Source: Micromonospora sp. R77
GTDB lineage: Bacteria; Actinomycetota; Actinomycetes; Mycobacteriales; Micromonosporaceae
Reading direction: 5' to 3'
Assembly (NCBI RefSeq): GCF_022747945.1
Contig: NZ_JALDST010000001.1
Location: 1,860,001 to 1,924,000, forward strand
DNA length: 64,000 nt
The notes beneath the pieces are model-generated. The model was not told the origin of the DNA. It ran no database searches and saw only the letters and a program-made list of their open reading frames with translations. The position numbers and the translations under genes are program-made. Positions 9,099-18,787 of the stretch are shown piece after piece. The first letter of the stretch is position 1. Each line of letters opens with the position of its first letter.

Positions 9099-10005
9099 GG
9101 CTGGGCTCCCTCACGGCGAAGAGTTCGGCCACCCGGTGCCGGCGCTGGTCCAGCCGGTGCAGCGGCAGGTCCAGCTCGGCGACCGCGCCGAGGATCAGGT
9201 CGTACGTGGCGTCGTCGGCGAGCGGCACCAGCAGCAGCCGCCCGTCCCGGGACACCGGCAGGTCGAGCGCGGCGAGCCGGGTGGCCAACTCCTCGGTGCC
9301 CTCGCTGACCTCGACGGCCAGCACGTCGGTGGCGGAGGTCATCGCGGAGATGTGGTCGGCGCGCAGCAGCCGCCCGCCGTCGATGGCGACCAGCGTGTCG
9401 CAGATCCGTTCCACCTCGCCGAGCAGGTGCGAGCAGACCAGCACGGAGATGCCGAACTCGGTGCCGATCCGGTGGATCAGGGCGAGCATCGCGTCCCGGC
9501 CGGCGGGGTCGAGGCCGTTGGTCGGCTCGTCGAGCAGCAGCAGGTCCGGGTCGTGGACGAGGGCCTGGGCCAGCTTGACCCGCTGCTTCATGCCGGTCGA
9601 GTAGCCGCCGACGGCCCGGTGGCGCTCCTCGTGGAGGCCGACGTGGCGCAGCGCCTCGGACGCGCGTTCCCGGGCCACCGTGCGGGGCAGCCCACTGATC
9701 CGGCCCAGGTGGGTGACCAGCTCGGCGGCGGAGAGGTCGGGCGGCAGGGCGTCGTGTTCGGGCATGTAGCCGACCCGGGCGCGGACCGCCGCCGGGTCGG
9801 TGGTCGGGTCGAGGCCGAGCACGGAGACCCGGCCGCTGGTGGGTGGGAGCAGGCCCAGCAGGATCTTGATCAGGGTGGACTTGCCGGCGCCGTTCGCGCC
9901 GACCAGGCCGATGATCCCCGGCTCGACCGACACCGTGAGGTCGGCGAGCGCGGTGACCCGACCCCCGTACGTCTTGGTCAGCGACTCGGTCGCGATCAGT
10001 GTCAC
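9091..10005 (-). CDS. ABC transporter ATP-binding protein (first gene of operon)
   Basis: 304 residues from GTG 10005. Walker A GANGAGKST, signature YSTGMKQR, Walker B LLLLDEPTNGLDP and H-loop CSHLLGE are intact. The GTG is the only sensible start in this frame: family homology begins at MTLIATESLTKTYGG, and the long in-frame extension upstream is antisense to the next gene. It leads the ATPase-permease-ATPase-permease operon. The two ATPases are clearly different, so the operon probably encodes one heteromeric exporter or two exporters made together. Confidence 0.9.
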   Translation of the reverse strand: MTLIATESLTKTYGGRVTALADLTVSVEPGIIGLVGANGAGKSTLIKILLGLLPPTSGRVSVLGLDPTTDPAAVRARVGYMPEHDALPPDLSAAELVTHLGRISGLPRTVARERASEALRHVGLHEERHRAVGGYSTGMKQRVKLAQALVHDPDLLLLDEPTNGLDPAGRDAMLALIHRIGTEFGISVLVCSHLLGEVERICDTLVAIDGGRLLRADHISAMTSATDVLAVEVSEGTEELATRLAALDLPVSRDGRLLLVPLADDATYDLILGAVAELDLPLHRLDQRRHRVAELFAVREPSHV

Positions 10006-10146
10006 GCCCACCAGCCTAGGAACACCGGGCTCGCACGGGCATCGGGAAACGCTCGGGGATGCCCCTGATTCGGCCCGGAGCGCCGCCGGGTGGTCGGTAA
10101 GGGTTCGGTAAGCGCCGCGCGGGGTGACCGGCGGGAGACTCGTCGC

Positions 10147-10695
10147 ATGCGTGATCGCCTGTGGCGCAAGCCGCTGACCCGGGTCGTGGTCGCCGTCGTC
10201 GGCGCCGGGACCGCGTTCGGGCTGTTCTGGTTCCAGCCCTGGAAGCTGGTCACCGACATCGAGGTGCACGAGCAACTCACCGCGCTCGGGCCGGCGTCGC
10301 CCGGCCCCCTGCCGTCCGGCACCCCCGCGCCGGCCGGTCCGACGCTGGTCGGCGAGGGTGAGTTCGTCGGTCACGAGCACGACACCATGGGCAGCGCGCG
10401 GCTCGTCCGGGGTGTCGACGGCCGGTTCCGGCTGGAACTGGTCGGGCTGGCCACCTCCAACGGTCCGGATCTTCACGTCTGGCTGACCGACCAGCCGGTG
10501 CGTACCGGTCCGTCCGGGTGGAAGGTCTTCGACGACGGCCGCCGGGTCGAGCTCGGCGCGCTCAAGGGCAACCGCGGCGATCAGGCGTACGACCTGCCGG
10601 CCGGGACCGACGTCACCGGCCTGACCAGCGTGGCGATCTGGTGCGAGCGGTTCGCCGTGTCGTTCGGGGCCGCCCCGCTGGACCCCACCGGTTGA
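10147..10695 (+). CDS. membrane-anchored DM13 domain protein
   Basis: 182 residues. One N-terminal membrane segment (about 11-31, VVVAVVGAGTAFGLFWF) is followed by a Pro-rich linker and a DM13-like domain (about 73-175). Typical DM13 features are the start GEFVGHEHDTMGSARLV, the core LHVWLTD and the end VAIWCERFAVSFGAAPL, with the conserved cysteine in IWC. DM13 domains are predicted to take part in extracellular electron transfer, but the function here is unproven. It is a separate transcript, divergent from the ABC operon. Confidence 0.85.
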   Translation: MRDRLWRKPLTRVVVAVVGAGTAFGLFWFQPWKLVTDIEVHEQLTALGPASPGPLPSGTPAPAGPTLVGEGEFVGHEHDTMGSARLVRGVDGRFRLELVGLATSNGPDLHVWLTDQPVRTGPSGWKVFDDGRRVELGALKGNRGDQAYDLPAGTDVTGLTSVAIWCERFAVSFGAAPLDPTG

Positions 10696-10804
10696 CCGCT
10701 GCGGCGCCGGGCGGAACGCCCGGTGGCCGGGAGGTGGAGTGGCGCTCTCGACCGATCGCCGGTGGGCTGCGAAACTGTGTGCCGGCCGGTGAGTTGGGGG
10801 TTCG

Positions 10805-12334
10805 ATGAGCAACGGGTGGGTGCTGCCCGAGGATGTCTTGCGGGACGCGCCGGCATACGCGCCCCGCACCGGTGAACTGGCCGATCTGGAGTTGCTGCTG
10901 ACCGGGGCGTACGCCCCGCTGACCGGCTTCATGACCCGCGCCGACCTCACCGCGCTGGCCCGACGCGGCCGGCTGGCCGACGGCACGCCCTGGCCGGTGG
11001 CGGTGACCCTCCAGGTGCCGGCGGCGCTCGCCGACGGCCTCGACCCGGACGACCCGGTGCACCGGGCGCTGGTGCTGACCGACGGCGAGGGCGCCCCGGT
11101 CGCGGCGATGGAGGTGACCGACCGTTGGCCGGTGCGGGAGGGCATCGTCGGGGTCGGCGGGCCGGTCCGCCGACTCGGTGACGGCGGCCACGGACCGTTC
11201 CAGCGGCTGCGGCGCAGTCCCGACGACGTCCGGGCGCTGCTGCCCCCGGGCCGGGTGCTCGGTGTCTTCGCCGACCGTCCGCTGCACCGGCCGCAGCTCG
11301 CCCAGATCGCGCACGCCGCCCGCACGCTCGGCGCGCACCTGCTGGTGATGATCCCGGTGGGCGAGGAAGCGGTCGGTGGACTGCCGTCGGAGGCGCTGGT
11401 CCGCAGCGTCTTCGCCGCCCGGGACCGGATGCCCCCGGCGACCCTGGTGGCGGTGCCGCTGGTCCGCCGGCGCGACGAGATCAGCGACGCGCTGCTGCGG
11501 TCCCGGATCGCCGCCGCGTACGGGGTGACCCACCTGCTCTCCACCACCGACGTCTTCTCCGGGGCGGGTCTGCGGGTGCTGGTGCCCCGCGAACTGGCCT
11601 ACGACAACCGGGACGGGCAGTGGCGCTGGCGGGAGGACATCCCGCCGCGCAACCGCCGGCTGGCGCTGAGCCAGGCGGAGATCGACGACCTGCTGGACCG
11701 GGGCTTTCCGCTGCCCGAGTGGCACACGCCGCCGGCGGTGGCGAAGGAGCTGGCCCGGGCCCGGCCGCCACGCCGGCACCGGGGCCTGGTGGTCTTCCTG
11801 ACCGGGCTCTCCGGCTCGGGCAAGTCGACCATCGCCCGAGGTCTGGCGGACGCCCTGCGGGAGGGCGGCGACCGGACGATCACCCTGCTGGACGGGGACG
11901 TGGTGCGCCGGGAACTCTCCGCCGGCCTGACCTTCAGCAAGGCCGACCGGGACCTGAACGTGCGCCGGATCGGCTGGGTGGCCGCCGAGATCGCCCGGCA
12001 CCGGGGGGTCGGCATCTGCTGCCCGATCGCCCCGTACGCGGCCGCCCGGGCGACCGCCCGGGAGATGGCGCACGCCGCCGGGGCGGGCTTCCTGCTGGTC
12101 CACGTCGCCACTCCGCTCCAGGTGTGCGAGCAGCGGGACCGCAAGGGCCTGTACGCGCGGGCCCGGGCCGGCCTGCTCACCGGGATGACCGGCATCGACG
12201 ACCCGTACGAGGAGCCGACCGACGCCGATCTGGTGGTCGACACCACCGACATGACCATCGAGGAGGCGGTCCAGCAGGTGATGGACCACCTGACCGAGAC
12301 CGGCTGGGTGGAGCCCCGCCTGCCGTCCGCCTGA
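10805..12334 (+). CDS. cysC: adenylylsulfate kinase with degenerate ATP-sulfurylase-like N-terminal domain
   Basis: 509 residues in two parts. Residues 1-310 resemble ATP sulfurylase (LTGAYAPLTGFMTRADL), but the catalytic motif QTRNPxHRxH is replaced by FADRPLHRPQ (155-164), so the second His of HxxH is Gln. The GRDHAGPG loop reads STTDVFSGAG. This domain is probably inactive. Residues 325-509 are a complete APS kinase: P-loop GLSGSGKST (334-342), LDGDVVRREL, FSKADRDLNVRR and GLYARARAG with TGIDDPYEEP. Predicted reaction: APS + ATP to PAPS. No other sulfate-assimilation gene lies nearby, so PAPS may serve sulfation. A perfect hairpin follows the gene. Confidence 0.9.
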   Translation: MSNGWVLPEDVLRDAPAYAPRTGELADLELLLTGAYAPLTGFMTRADLTALARRGRLADGTPWPVAVTLQVPAALADGLDPDDPVHRALVLTDGEGAPVAAMEVTDRWPVREGIVGVGGPVRRLGDGGHGPFQRLRRSPDDVRALLPPGRVLGVFADRPLHRPQLAQIAHAARTLGAHLLVMIPVGEEAVGGLPSEALVRSVFAARDRMPPATLVAVPLVRRRDEISDALLRSRIAAAYGVTHLLSTTDVFSGAGLRVLVPRELAYDNRDGQWRWREDIPPRNRRLALSQAEIDDLLDRGFPLPEWHTPPAVAKELARARPPRRHRGLVVFLTGLSGSGKSTIARGLADALREGGDRTITLLDGDVVRRELSAGLTFSKADRDLNVRRIGWVAAEIARHRGVGICCPIAPYAAARATAREMAHAAGAGFLLVHVATPLQVCEQRDRKGLYARARAGLLTGMTGIDDPYEEPTDADLVVDTTDMTIEEAVQQVMDHLTETGWVEPRLPSA

Positions 12335-12345
12335 TCCGCCTCGAC

Positions 12346-12379
12346 GCGACGCCGCCACCCGGCCGGGTGGCGGCGTCGC
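12346..12379 (+). terminator. perfect hairpin after cysC-like gene
   Basis: The arms 12346-12362 and 12363-12379 are fully complementary over 17 bp (central CCGG forms the loop). It has no U-tract, as is usual for actinobacterial terminators, and separates the APS kinase gene from the DeoR-galT operon. Confidence 0.8.
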
Positions 12380-12423
12380 CGTTTCCGTGACCTGCTGCTT
12401 CCGTGGTACGCCCCTGGGCGCTA

Positions 12424-12445
12424 GTGTTCATCTTTGTTGGAACAC
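12424..12445 (+). promoter_or_regulatory. inverted repeat GTGTTC-N10-GAACAC upstream of the DeoR gene
   Basis: GTGTTC (12424-12429) and GAACAC (12440-12445) form a perfect 6-bp dyad with centres one to two helical turns apart. The stretch is locally A/T-rich and lies 77 bp before the regulator's start. It is a good candidate for an autoregulatory operator of the DeoR protein, but could also overlap the promoter. No experimental support is visible. Confidence 0.5.
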
Positions 12446-12521
12446 GTTCGACCGCGTGGGTCCGGGTCTCGTCGAAGTCCGAAGCCCCACCTCCGGTCGC
12501 AGAACCGCGGAGGTACGGCGG

Positions 12522-13318
12522 ATGCTGGCGCGACAGCGGCAGGCGGCCATCCTGGAACGGGTCCGCACCGCAGGCGGGGTACGGGTGACCGAGCTGGCCG
12601 CCGAGTTCGGCGTCTCCGACATGACCATCCGGCGCGACCTGGAGACGTTGCACGAGCAGGGCCTGCTCGCCAAGGTGCACGGCGGGGCGACCGTCGCGGG
12701 GCCGGGCTCCACCGACGAGCCCGGCTTCCGGGCCAAGTCGGTCCGGCAGTCGGCCGAGAAGGCCGCGATCGCGGAGCGGGCCGTCCAGCTGGTCCGCCCC
12801 GGCGCGGCGATCGCCCTCTCGGCCGGCACGACCACCGCCGAGCTGGCCCGCCGGCTGGTCGACGTGCCCGGCCTGACCGTGGTGACGAACTCCCTGCCGG
12901 TCGCCGAGATCCTGCACGTCGGGGGTGGCCCCGGGCAGACCGTGGTGCTCACCGGCGGCGTACGGACCCCGTCCGACGCGCTGGTCGGGCCGCTGGCCGT
13001 CGCGGCCATCGCCGCCCTCCACCTGGACCTGCTCTTCCTCGGGGTGCACGGGATCAGCGAACGCGCCGGTTTCACCACCCCGAACCTGATGGAGGCGGAC
13101 ACCGACCGGGCGCTGGTGGCGGCGGCCGACCGGCTGGTGGTGCTCGCCGACCACACCAAGTGGGGCACGGTGGGGATCTCCTCCATCGTGCCGCTGACCG
13201 CCGCGGACGTGCTCGTCACCGACGACCGGTTGACGCCGGACGCGCGGCGGGTACTCGACGAGAAGGTGGGCGAACTGGTGGTCGTGCCCGGCACCGGGCC
13301 GGCCACGGAGGAGGCGGA

Positions 13319-13322
<4 letters not shown>
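12522..13322 (+). CDS. DeoR family transcriptional regulator
   Basis: 266 residues. The N-terminal winged helix (about 1-56, VTELAAEFGVSDMTIRRDLETL, wing KVHGGA) carries the DeoR signature. The C-terminal DeoRC sugar-phosphate sensor domain shows LSAGTTTAELAR, VTNSLPVAE and VLADHTKWG. ATG 12522 follows the site GGAGG and starts the HTH at the usual distance. The stop overlaps the GTG of galT (GTGA), so it is probably the local regulator of galactose metabolism, sensing a phosphosugar. Confidence 0.92.
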
Positions 13323-14392
<1,070 letters not shown>

Positions 14393-14429
14393 CGACGGCG
14401 GCGCCCGGTCGACACGTCGTAGACAGGGC

Positions 14430-14457
14430 GCGGGGGGCCCGGGACAGGGCCCCCCGC
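14430..14457 (+). terminator. hairpin terminator of galT
   Basis: An 11-bp perfect stem (14430-14440 with 14447-14457) with a 6-nt loop GGGACA lies 38 bp after the galT stop. The rest of the 304-bp gap to icd holds only this hairpin and the next one; I see no gene in it. Confidence 0.8.
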
Positions 14458-14647
14458 AGGGAAGGGACGGCTGGCTGTGTGCGACAGCCGGGAAGGCTGG
14501 TCGATCGGCACTCGTGCCGCGAGGCGACCGCGGTCAACCTTCCTCGGACGCGACTGGCATCACGTCCATCCTGCCCAACGACCCGCCCCACCCCGGGTGA
14601 CGCCCCACCTCACCGCGCGATCTTGCAGCGGGCGGGCGGAAACGACG

Positions 14648-14675
14648 GAGCCCGCCGGCGGGTGCCGGCGGGCTC
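14648..14675 (-). terminator. hairpin terminator of icd
   Basis: A 12-bp perfect stem (14648-14659 with 14664-14675) with loop GGGT lies 22 bp past the icd stop. Confidence 0.8.
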
Positions 14676-14696
14676 GGTCGGTGACGCGGTACGGAA

Positions 14697-15914
14697 TCAG
14701 GCGTTGATCTTGCGCGCCAGGTTCTCGTCGAGCGCGTTCATGAACTCGTCGGTGGTCAGCCACGGGGCGTCCCGCGAGATGAGCAGCGCGAGGTCCTTGG
14801 TCATCTGGCCGCCCTCGACGGTGTCGACGATGACCTGCTCCAGGGTGTTGGCGAACTCGGTGACCGCCGGGGTGCCGTCCAGCTTGCCCCGGTGGGCCAG
14901 GCCCCGGGTCCAGGCGTAGATCGAGGCGATCGGGTTGGTGGAGGTCTTCTCGCCCTTCTGCCACTGCCGGTAGTGCCGGGTGACGGTGCCGTGGGCGGCC
15001 TCGGCCTCGACGGTACGGCCGTCCGGGGAGAGCAGCACGGAGGTCATCAGGCCGAGCGAGCCGAAGCCCTGCGCGACGGTGTCGGACTGCACGTCACCGT
15101 CGTAGTTCTTGCAGGCCCAGACGTAGCCACCCTCCCACTTGAGCGCGGCGGCGACCATGTCGTCGATGAGCCGGTGCTCGTAGGTGATGCCGGCGGCGTC
15201 GAAGTCGGCCTTGAACTCCGCCTCGAAGACCTCGGCGAAGAGGTCCTTGAACCGGCCGTCGTACGCCTTGAGGATGGTGTTCTTGGTGGACAGGTAGACC
15301 GGGTACTTGCGGTCCAGGCCGTACCGGAACGAGGCGCGGGCGAAGTCCCGGATCGACTCGTCGTAGTTGTACATGCCCATGGCGATGCCGCCGCCGGGGA
15401 AGTTGGCGACCTCCATCTCCATCGGGGCGCCGCCGTCGGCCGGGGTGTAGGTGATGGTCACCTTGCCCGGGCCGGGGACCACGAAGTCGGTGGCCTTGTA
15501 CTGGTCGCCGTGGGCGTGCCGGCCGATGACGATGGGCTTGGTCCAGCCGGGGACGAGCCGCGGCACGTTGGACATGATGATCGGCTCGCGGAACACGACG
15601 CCGCCGAGGATGTTGCGGATGGTGCCGTTCGGCGACCGCCACATCTTCTTCAGGCCGAACTCCTCGACCCGGGCCTCGTCCGGGGTGATGGTGGCGCACT
15701 TGACGCCGACGCCGTGCTCCTTGATGGCGTTGGCGGCATCGACGGTGACCTGGTCGTCGGTCGCGTCGCGGTTCTCGATCGACAGGTCGTAGTAGTGCAG
15801 GTCGACGTCGAGGTAGGGCAGGATCAGCTGCTCCCGGATCTGCTTCCAGATGATCCGGGTCATCTCGTCGCCGTCGATCTCCACGACCGGGTTGTTTACC
15901 TTGATCTTCGCCAT
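14697..15914 (-). CDS. icd: NADP-dependent isocitrate dehydrogenase (homodimeric, eukaryotic-like type)
   Basis: 405 residues, the length of type II IDHs. Family motifs are [12 protein letters not shown] at the N-terminus, [15 protein letters not shown] (substrate-binding Ser and Arg), [14 protein letters not shown], the metal-binding Asp in [11 protein letters not shown], and [12 protein letters not shown], the NADP-specific region. Reaction: isocitrate + NADP+ to 2-oxoglutarate, CO2 and NADPH (TCA cycle, cytosol). It has a good ribosome site (AGAGGAG). mdh lies 500 bp upstream on the same strand, but each gene has its own terminator. Confidence 0.97.
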   Translation of the reverse strand: MAKIKVNNPVVEIDGDEMTRIIWKQIREQLILPYLDVDLHYYDLSIENRDATDDQVTVDAANAIKEHGVGVKCATITPDEARVEEFGLKKMWRSPNGTIRNILGGVVFREPIIMSNVPRLVPGWTKPIVIGRHAHGDQYKATDFVVPGPGKVTITYTPADGGAPMEMEVANFPGGGIAMGMYNYDESIRDFARASFRYGLDRKYPVYLSTKNTILKAYDGRFKDLFAEVFEAEFKADFDAAGITYEHRLIDDMVAAALKWEGGYVWACKNYDGDVQSDTVAQGFGSLGLMTSVLLSPDGRTVEAEAAHGTVTRHYRQWQKGEKTSTNPIASIYAWTRGLAHRGKLDGTPAVTEFANTLEQVIVDTVEGGQMTKDLALLISRDAPWLTTDEFMNALDENLARKINA

Positions 15915-16048
15915 CGGCCGGCGCTCCTCTCGGGGGACACGTGCTCAAGCAGTACGAGCGTACTGGAAACAGGCCGGCACCCCCCAGTCGGCCTCGGTGG
16001 GCGGGAAAACCGGCCGGCCGACCTGGGAATCACTGGCACCGTCGTCCG

Positions 16049-16287
16049 ATGCCACTGAGCCGCACCCTCGGGTCTATCACGGTGACCCCGCCCACCGACG
16101 GCGAGGCCCCGTTCTTCCCGCCCCGCGCGACGGCGTTCCCGTCGTCCTGACCCACCTGCACAGCGATCACATCGGCTGGGCGGTCACCGGAACACCCGGC
16201 CGCCCCTGGCTCCCGAACGCCGACCACGTGGTGCAGCGGGCCGAGCTGGACCGCCACCTCCCGCACCCCCTCCCCCCATCGAGTTGA
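16049..16287 (+). pseudogene. remnant of an MBL-fold metal-dependent hydrolase
   Basis: Two pieces of one family survive in different frames. The first (16049-16150) reads MPLSRTLGSITVTPPTDGEA, the usual N-terminus of these hydrolases. The second (about 16135-16260) reads VVLTHLHSDHIGWAV, with the HxHxDH metal motif, then PNADHVVQRAELDRHLP. Roughly 60-70 residues between them are missing, as is everything C-terminal. The reading frame ends at a TGA inside the palindromic element starting at 16281. The gene is clearly dead; what removed it is inferred. Confidence 0.8.
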
Positions 16288-16344
16288 GCAAGAGGTTTGC
16301 GTCACGATCGGCGCGATTCATGACCCGAACCTCTTGATCAACTC
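16281..16344. repeat. palindromic element, arms GAGTTGAKCAAGAGGTT
   Basis: The arms 16281-16297 and 16328-16344 match over 16 of 17 positions around a 30-nt centre that itself has partial dyad symmetry. It looks like a dispersed palindromic repeat of the genus rather than a simple terminator. Its left edge supplies the stop codon of the hydrolase remnant. Confidence 0.8.
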
Positions 16345-16382
16345 CACCGGAGCGGGTGGCGTGGTGGGGTGGGCGGAAAGAG

Positions 16383-16420
16383 CAGGAGGGGCACGCCGGG
16401 GTGCCGGCGTGCCCCTCCTG
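16383..16420 (-). terminator. hairpin terminator of mdh
   Basis: A 17-bp perfect stem (16383-16399 with 16404-16420), loop GGTG, lies 14 bp past the mdh stop codon. Confidence 0.85.
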
Positions 16421-16434
16421 TGGGTGTGATCGGG

Positions 16435-17385
16435 TCACATGTTGGCGACGTCGGCCTGCTTGGCGCGGACGGCCTCGGCGGCCTCCTTCAGGCTGGCCAG
16501 CTCGTCGGCGTCCAGGTCGGTCTCGACGACCCGCTTGACGCCCTCGGCGCCGATCTGGGCCTCGACGCCCAGGTAGACGCCGGAGATGCCGTACTCGCCG
16601 TCGACCCACGCGCAGACCGGCATGACCTCGCCGGAGTCCTCCGCGACGGCCTTCGCCATCCGGGCGGCGGCGGCCGAGGGGGCGTAGTACGCCGAGCCGG
16701 TCTTCAGCAGCGCGACCACCTCGGCGCCACCGTTGCGGGTCTTGACGACCAGCTCCTCGATCTGCTCGGCGGGCATGGCGTCGCGCAGCGGCTTGCCGTT
16801 CACGGTGCTCTGCGACGGCACCGGCACCATGGTGTCGCCGTGCGAGCCGAGGGTGAGCGTCTTCACCGACTTCACCGGTACGTTCAGCGCCTCGGCGACG
16901 AAGTTGGTGAACCGGGCGGTGTCCAGCATGCCGGCCTGGCCGAGCACCCGGTTCTTGGGGAACTGGGAGGCGAGCTGCGCCATCGCGGTCATCTCGTCGA
17001 GCGGGTTGGACACGACGATGACGACGGCGTTGGGGGCGTACTTGGCGACGTTCTCGGCGACCTGGCGGACGATCTTGGCGTTCGTCTCCAGCAGGTCCAT
17101 CCGGCTCATGCCCGGCTTACGGGCCAGGCCGGCGGTGATGACGACGACGTCCGAGCCCTCGATGGCCTCGTAGCCCTCGCCGTTCGGGCCGGTGGTGACG
17201 CCGACGACCTTGGTCTCGAAGCCCTCCACCGGGCGGGACTGGTTGAGGTCGAGCGCGATGCCCGCCGGCTTCCCCTCGACGATGTCGGTGAGGACGACCG
17301 TCTCGAAGACGTCGTACTCGGCCAGGCGCTGTGCGGTGGTGGAGCCGTAGAAGCCGGCCCCGACGACAGTGACCTTCTTACCCAT
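16435..17385 (-). CDS. mdh: malate dehydrogenase (LDH-like type)
   Basis: 316 residues. The Rossmann start is KVTVVGAGFYGSTTAQRLAE; the NAD-specific acidic residue follows in VVLTDIVEGK. Catalytic motifs are ITAGLARKPGMSRMDLLETN (substrate arginines), SNPLDEM and LGSHGDTMVP, with the catalytic His in GSHGD. Reaction: malate + NAD+ to oxaloacetate + NADH (TCA cycle). It is preceded by a CTGATAC/GTATCAG dyad, followed by its own hairpin, and neighboured by icd and folD on the same strand. Confidence 0.96.
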   Translation of the reverse strand: MGKKVTVVGAGFYGSTTAQRLAEYDVFETVVLTDIVEGKPAGIALDLNQSRPVEGFETKVVGVTTGPNGEGYEAIEGSDVVVITAGLARKPGMSRMDLLETNAKIVRQVAENVAKYAPNAVVIVVSNPLDEMTAMAQLASQFPKNRVLGQAGMLDTARFTNFVAEALNVPVKSVKTLTLGSHGDTMVPVPSQSTVNGKPLRDAMPAEQIEELVVKTRNGGAEVVALLKTGSAYYAPSAAAARMAKAVAEDSGEVMPVCAWVDGEYGISGVYLGVEAQIGAEGVKRVVETDLDADELASLKEAAEAVRAKQADVANM

Positions 17386-17399
17386 GGTCGTCCCACTCC

Positions 17400-17431
17400 C
17401 TGATACCAGTCGGTTTTCCGGACCGTATCAG
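17400..17431 (-). promoter_or_regulatory. CTGATAC-N18-GTATCAG dyad upstream of mdh
   Basis: Perfect 7-bp arms at 17400-17406 and 17425-17431 lie 15-46 bp upstream of the mdh start codon, next to its GGGAG ribosome site. The position fits an operator or 5'-UTR hairpin that controls mdh. Regulator unknown. Confidence 0.5.
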
Positions 17432-17514
17432 TCATCCTGGCACCGAACCGGCCAGGGGCGGCGGCCATCGCCAGGATGGGGCGAACGTCACCGCCGCCCG
17501 GTTCGGACCCGCCC

Positions 17515-18375
17515 TCAGCCGCGCTCGGCGCGCTCGACCACGTTGGTCAGCAGCATGGCGCGGGTCATCGGCCCGACACCGCCGGGCATCGGCACCAGTC
17601 GGCCGGCCACCTCCCGCACCTCGGGGTCGACGTCGCCGGTGTAGCGGCCCTTGCCGTCCGCCCCGATGACCCGGGTGATGCCGACGTCCACCACGGTCGC
17701 GCCCGGGGTGACCATGTCGGCGGTGAGCAGGCCCGGTACGCCGGCCGCGACGATGACGATGTCGGCGGCCCGGGTGTGCGAGGCGAGGTCCAGGGTGCCG
17801 GTGTGGCAGAGGGTCACGGTGGCGTTCTCGCTGCGCCGGGTGAGCAGCAGGCCGAGCGGGCGGCCCACGGTGTTGCCCCGGCCGACCACCGCCACCTTCG
17901 CGCCGCGCAGCGGCACGTCGTGACGGCGCAGCAGCTCGACGATGCCGCGCGGGGTGCAGGGCAGCGGGCCGTCGTAGCCGAGCACGAGGCGGCCCAGGTT
18001 GACCGGGTGCAGGCCGTCGGCGTCCTTGTCCGGGTCGATCATCTCCAGCGCCCGCTGGGTGTCCAGGTGGGCGGGGAGCGGGAGCTGCACGATGTAGCCG
18101 TGGCAGGCCGGGTCGGCGTTCAGCTCGGTGAGCACGGCGTCGACCTGCTCCTGGGTGGCGTCGGCGGGCAGCTCGCGCCGGATCGAGGCGATGCCCACCT
18201 CGGCGCAGTCGCGGTGCTTGCCGTTGACGTACGCCTGGGAGCCGGGATCGGCACCGACCAGGACCGTGCCCAGTCCGGGGGTGATGCCGCGTTCCGCGAG
18301 CGCCTTGACCCGTACCCGCAGCTCGTCCTTGATCTGCGCCGCGGTCGCCTTGCCGTCCAGGATCGTCACCGTCAC
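17515..18375 (-). CDS. folD: methylenetetrahydrofolate dehydrogenase / cyclohydrolase
   Basis: 286 residues from GTG 18375. The two FolD signatures are present: the lysine motif [14 protein letters not shown] (catalytic Lys in the N-terminal domain) with GYIVQLPLP, and [11 protein letters not shown] followed by [16 protein letters not shown] for NADP binding. The C-terminus [17 protein letters not shown] is typical. It interconverts 5,10-methylene-THF and 10-formyl-THF, supplying formyl groups to PurN and PurH, which are also encoded in this window. Probably monocistronic. Confidence 0.96.
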   Translation of the reverse strand: MTVTILDGKATAAQIKDELRVRVKALAERGITPGLGTVLVGADPGSQAYVNGKHRDCAEVGIASIRRELPADATQEQVDAVLTELNADPACHGYIVQLPLPAHLDTQRALEMIDPDKDADGLHPVNLGRLVLGYDGPLPCTPRGIVELLRRHDVPLRGAKVAVVGRGNTVGRPLGLLLTRRSENATVTLCHTGTLDLASHTRAADIVIVAAGVPGLLTADMVTPGATVVDVGITRVIGADGKGRYTGDVDPEVREVAGRLVPMPGGVGPMTRAMLLTNVVERAERG

Positions 18376-18787
18376 GCCTGAATCGTCTCATGACGCGGGG
18401 CCACCGATCCGACGACGCCGCATGGTGACTCTGCGTTACGTGTCGTTATTCACCGAGAGTGAGCTTCTGTGCTGTGCACCACATGTTGGGACGGACAGTC
18501 GATCATGAAAAGGCACAGAGCGGACAGCGGGCCGGCAACCACGCGGCCGGCACCCAACCTGACCACCCAACCGGCACGACCCCACATTCATCCCACTTGA
18601 CCAGGGTTTTCACTCTGGCTATTAGCAGACGCCGCAGCAGTCGACAAGACCGGGGTGGGCCATCCGTTACCCGTTCGCAACGGTCTCGTTGCCGAATGCC
18701 ACCCCGACGACCTACGGTTGCCGCCGATTGCGCACAGTCACCCAACGCCGGGCCTGACTGCGCAGCGTGAGGAGATGAGGAGACTCA
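18376..18787. other. 412-bp intergenic region between divergent folD and oppA
   Basis: No gene is supported here. The stretch is less GC-rich than its surroundings. It must carry the folD promoter (minus strand) and the promoter of the oligopeptide operon (plus strand, candidate at 18597-18625). The oppA ribosome site is GAGGAG just before 18788. Confidence 0.6.
18597..18625 (+). promoter_or_regulatory. candidate sigma-70 promoter of the oligopeptide operon
   Basis: TTGACC (18597-18602) and TATTAG (18620-18625) are separated by 17 bp, close to the actinobacterial housekeeping consensus. They leave a 5'-UTR of about 155 nt before oppA. Prediction by eye only. Confidence 0.45.

Noticed and set aside
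14477..14707. Small frame between galT and icd.
   Set aside because: It lies between two terminators without promoter or ribosome site and overlaps the icd stop.
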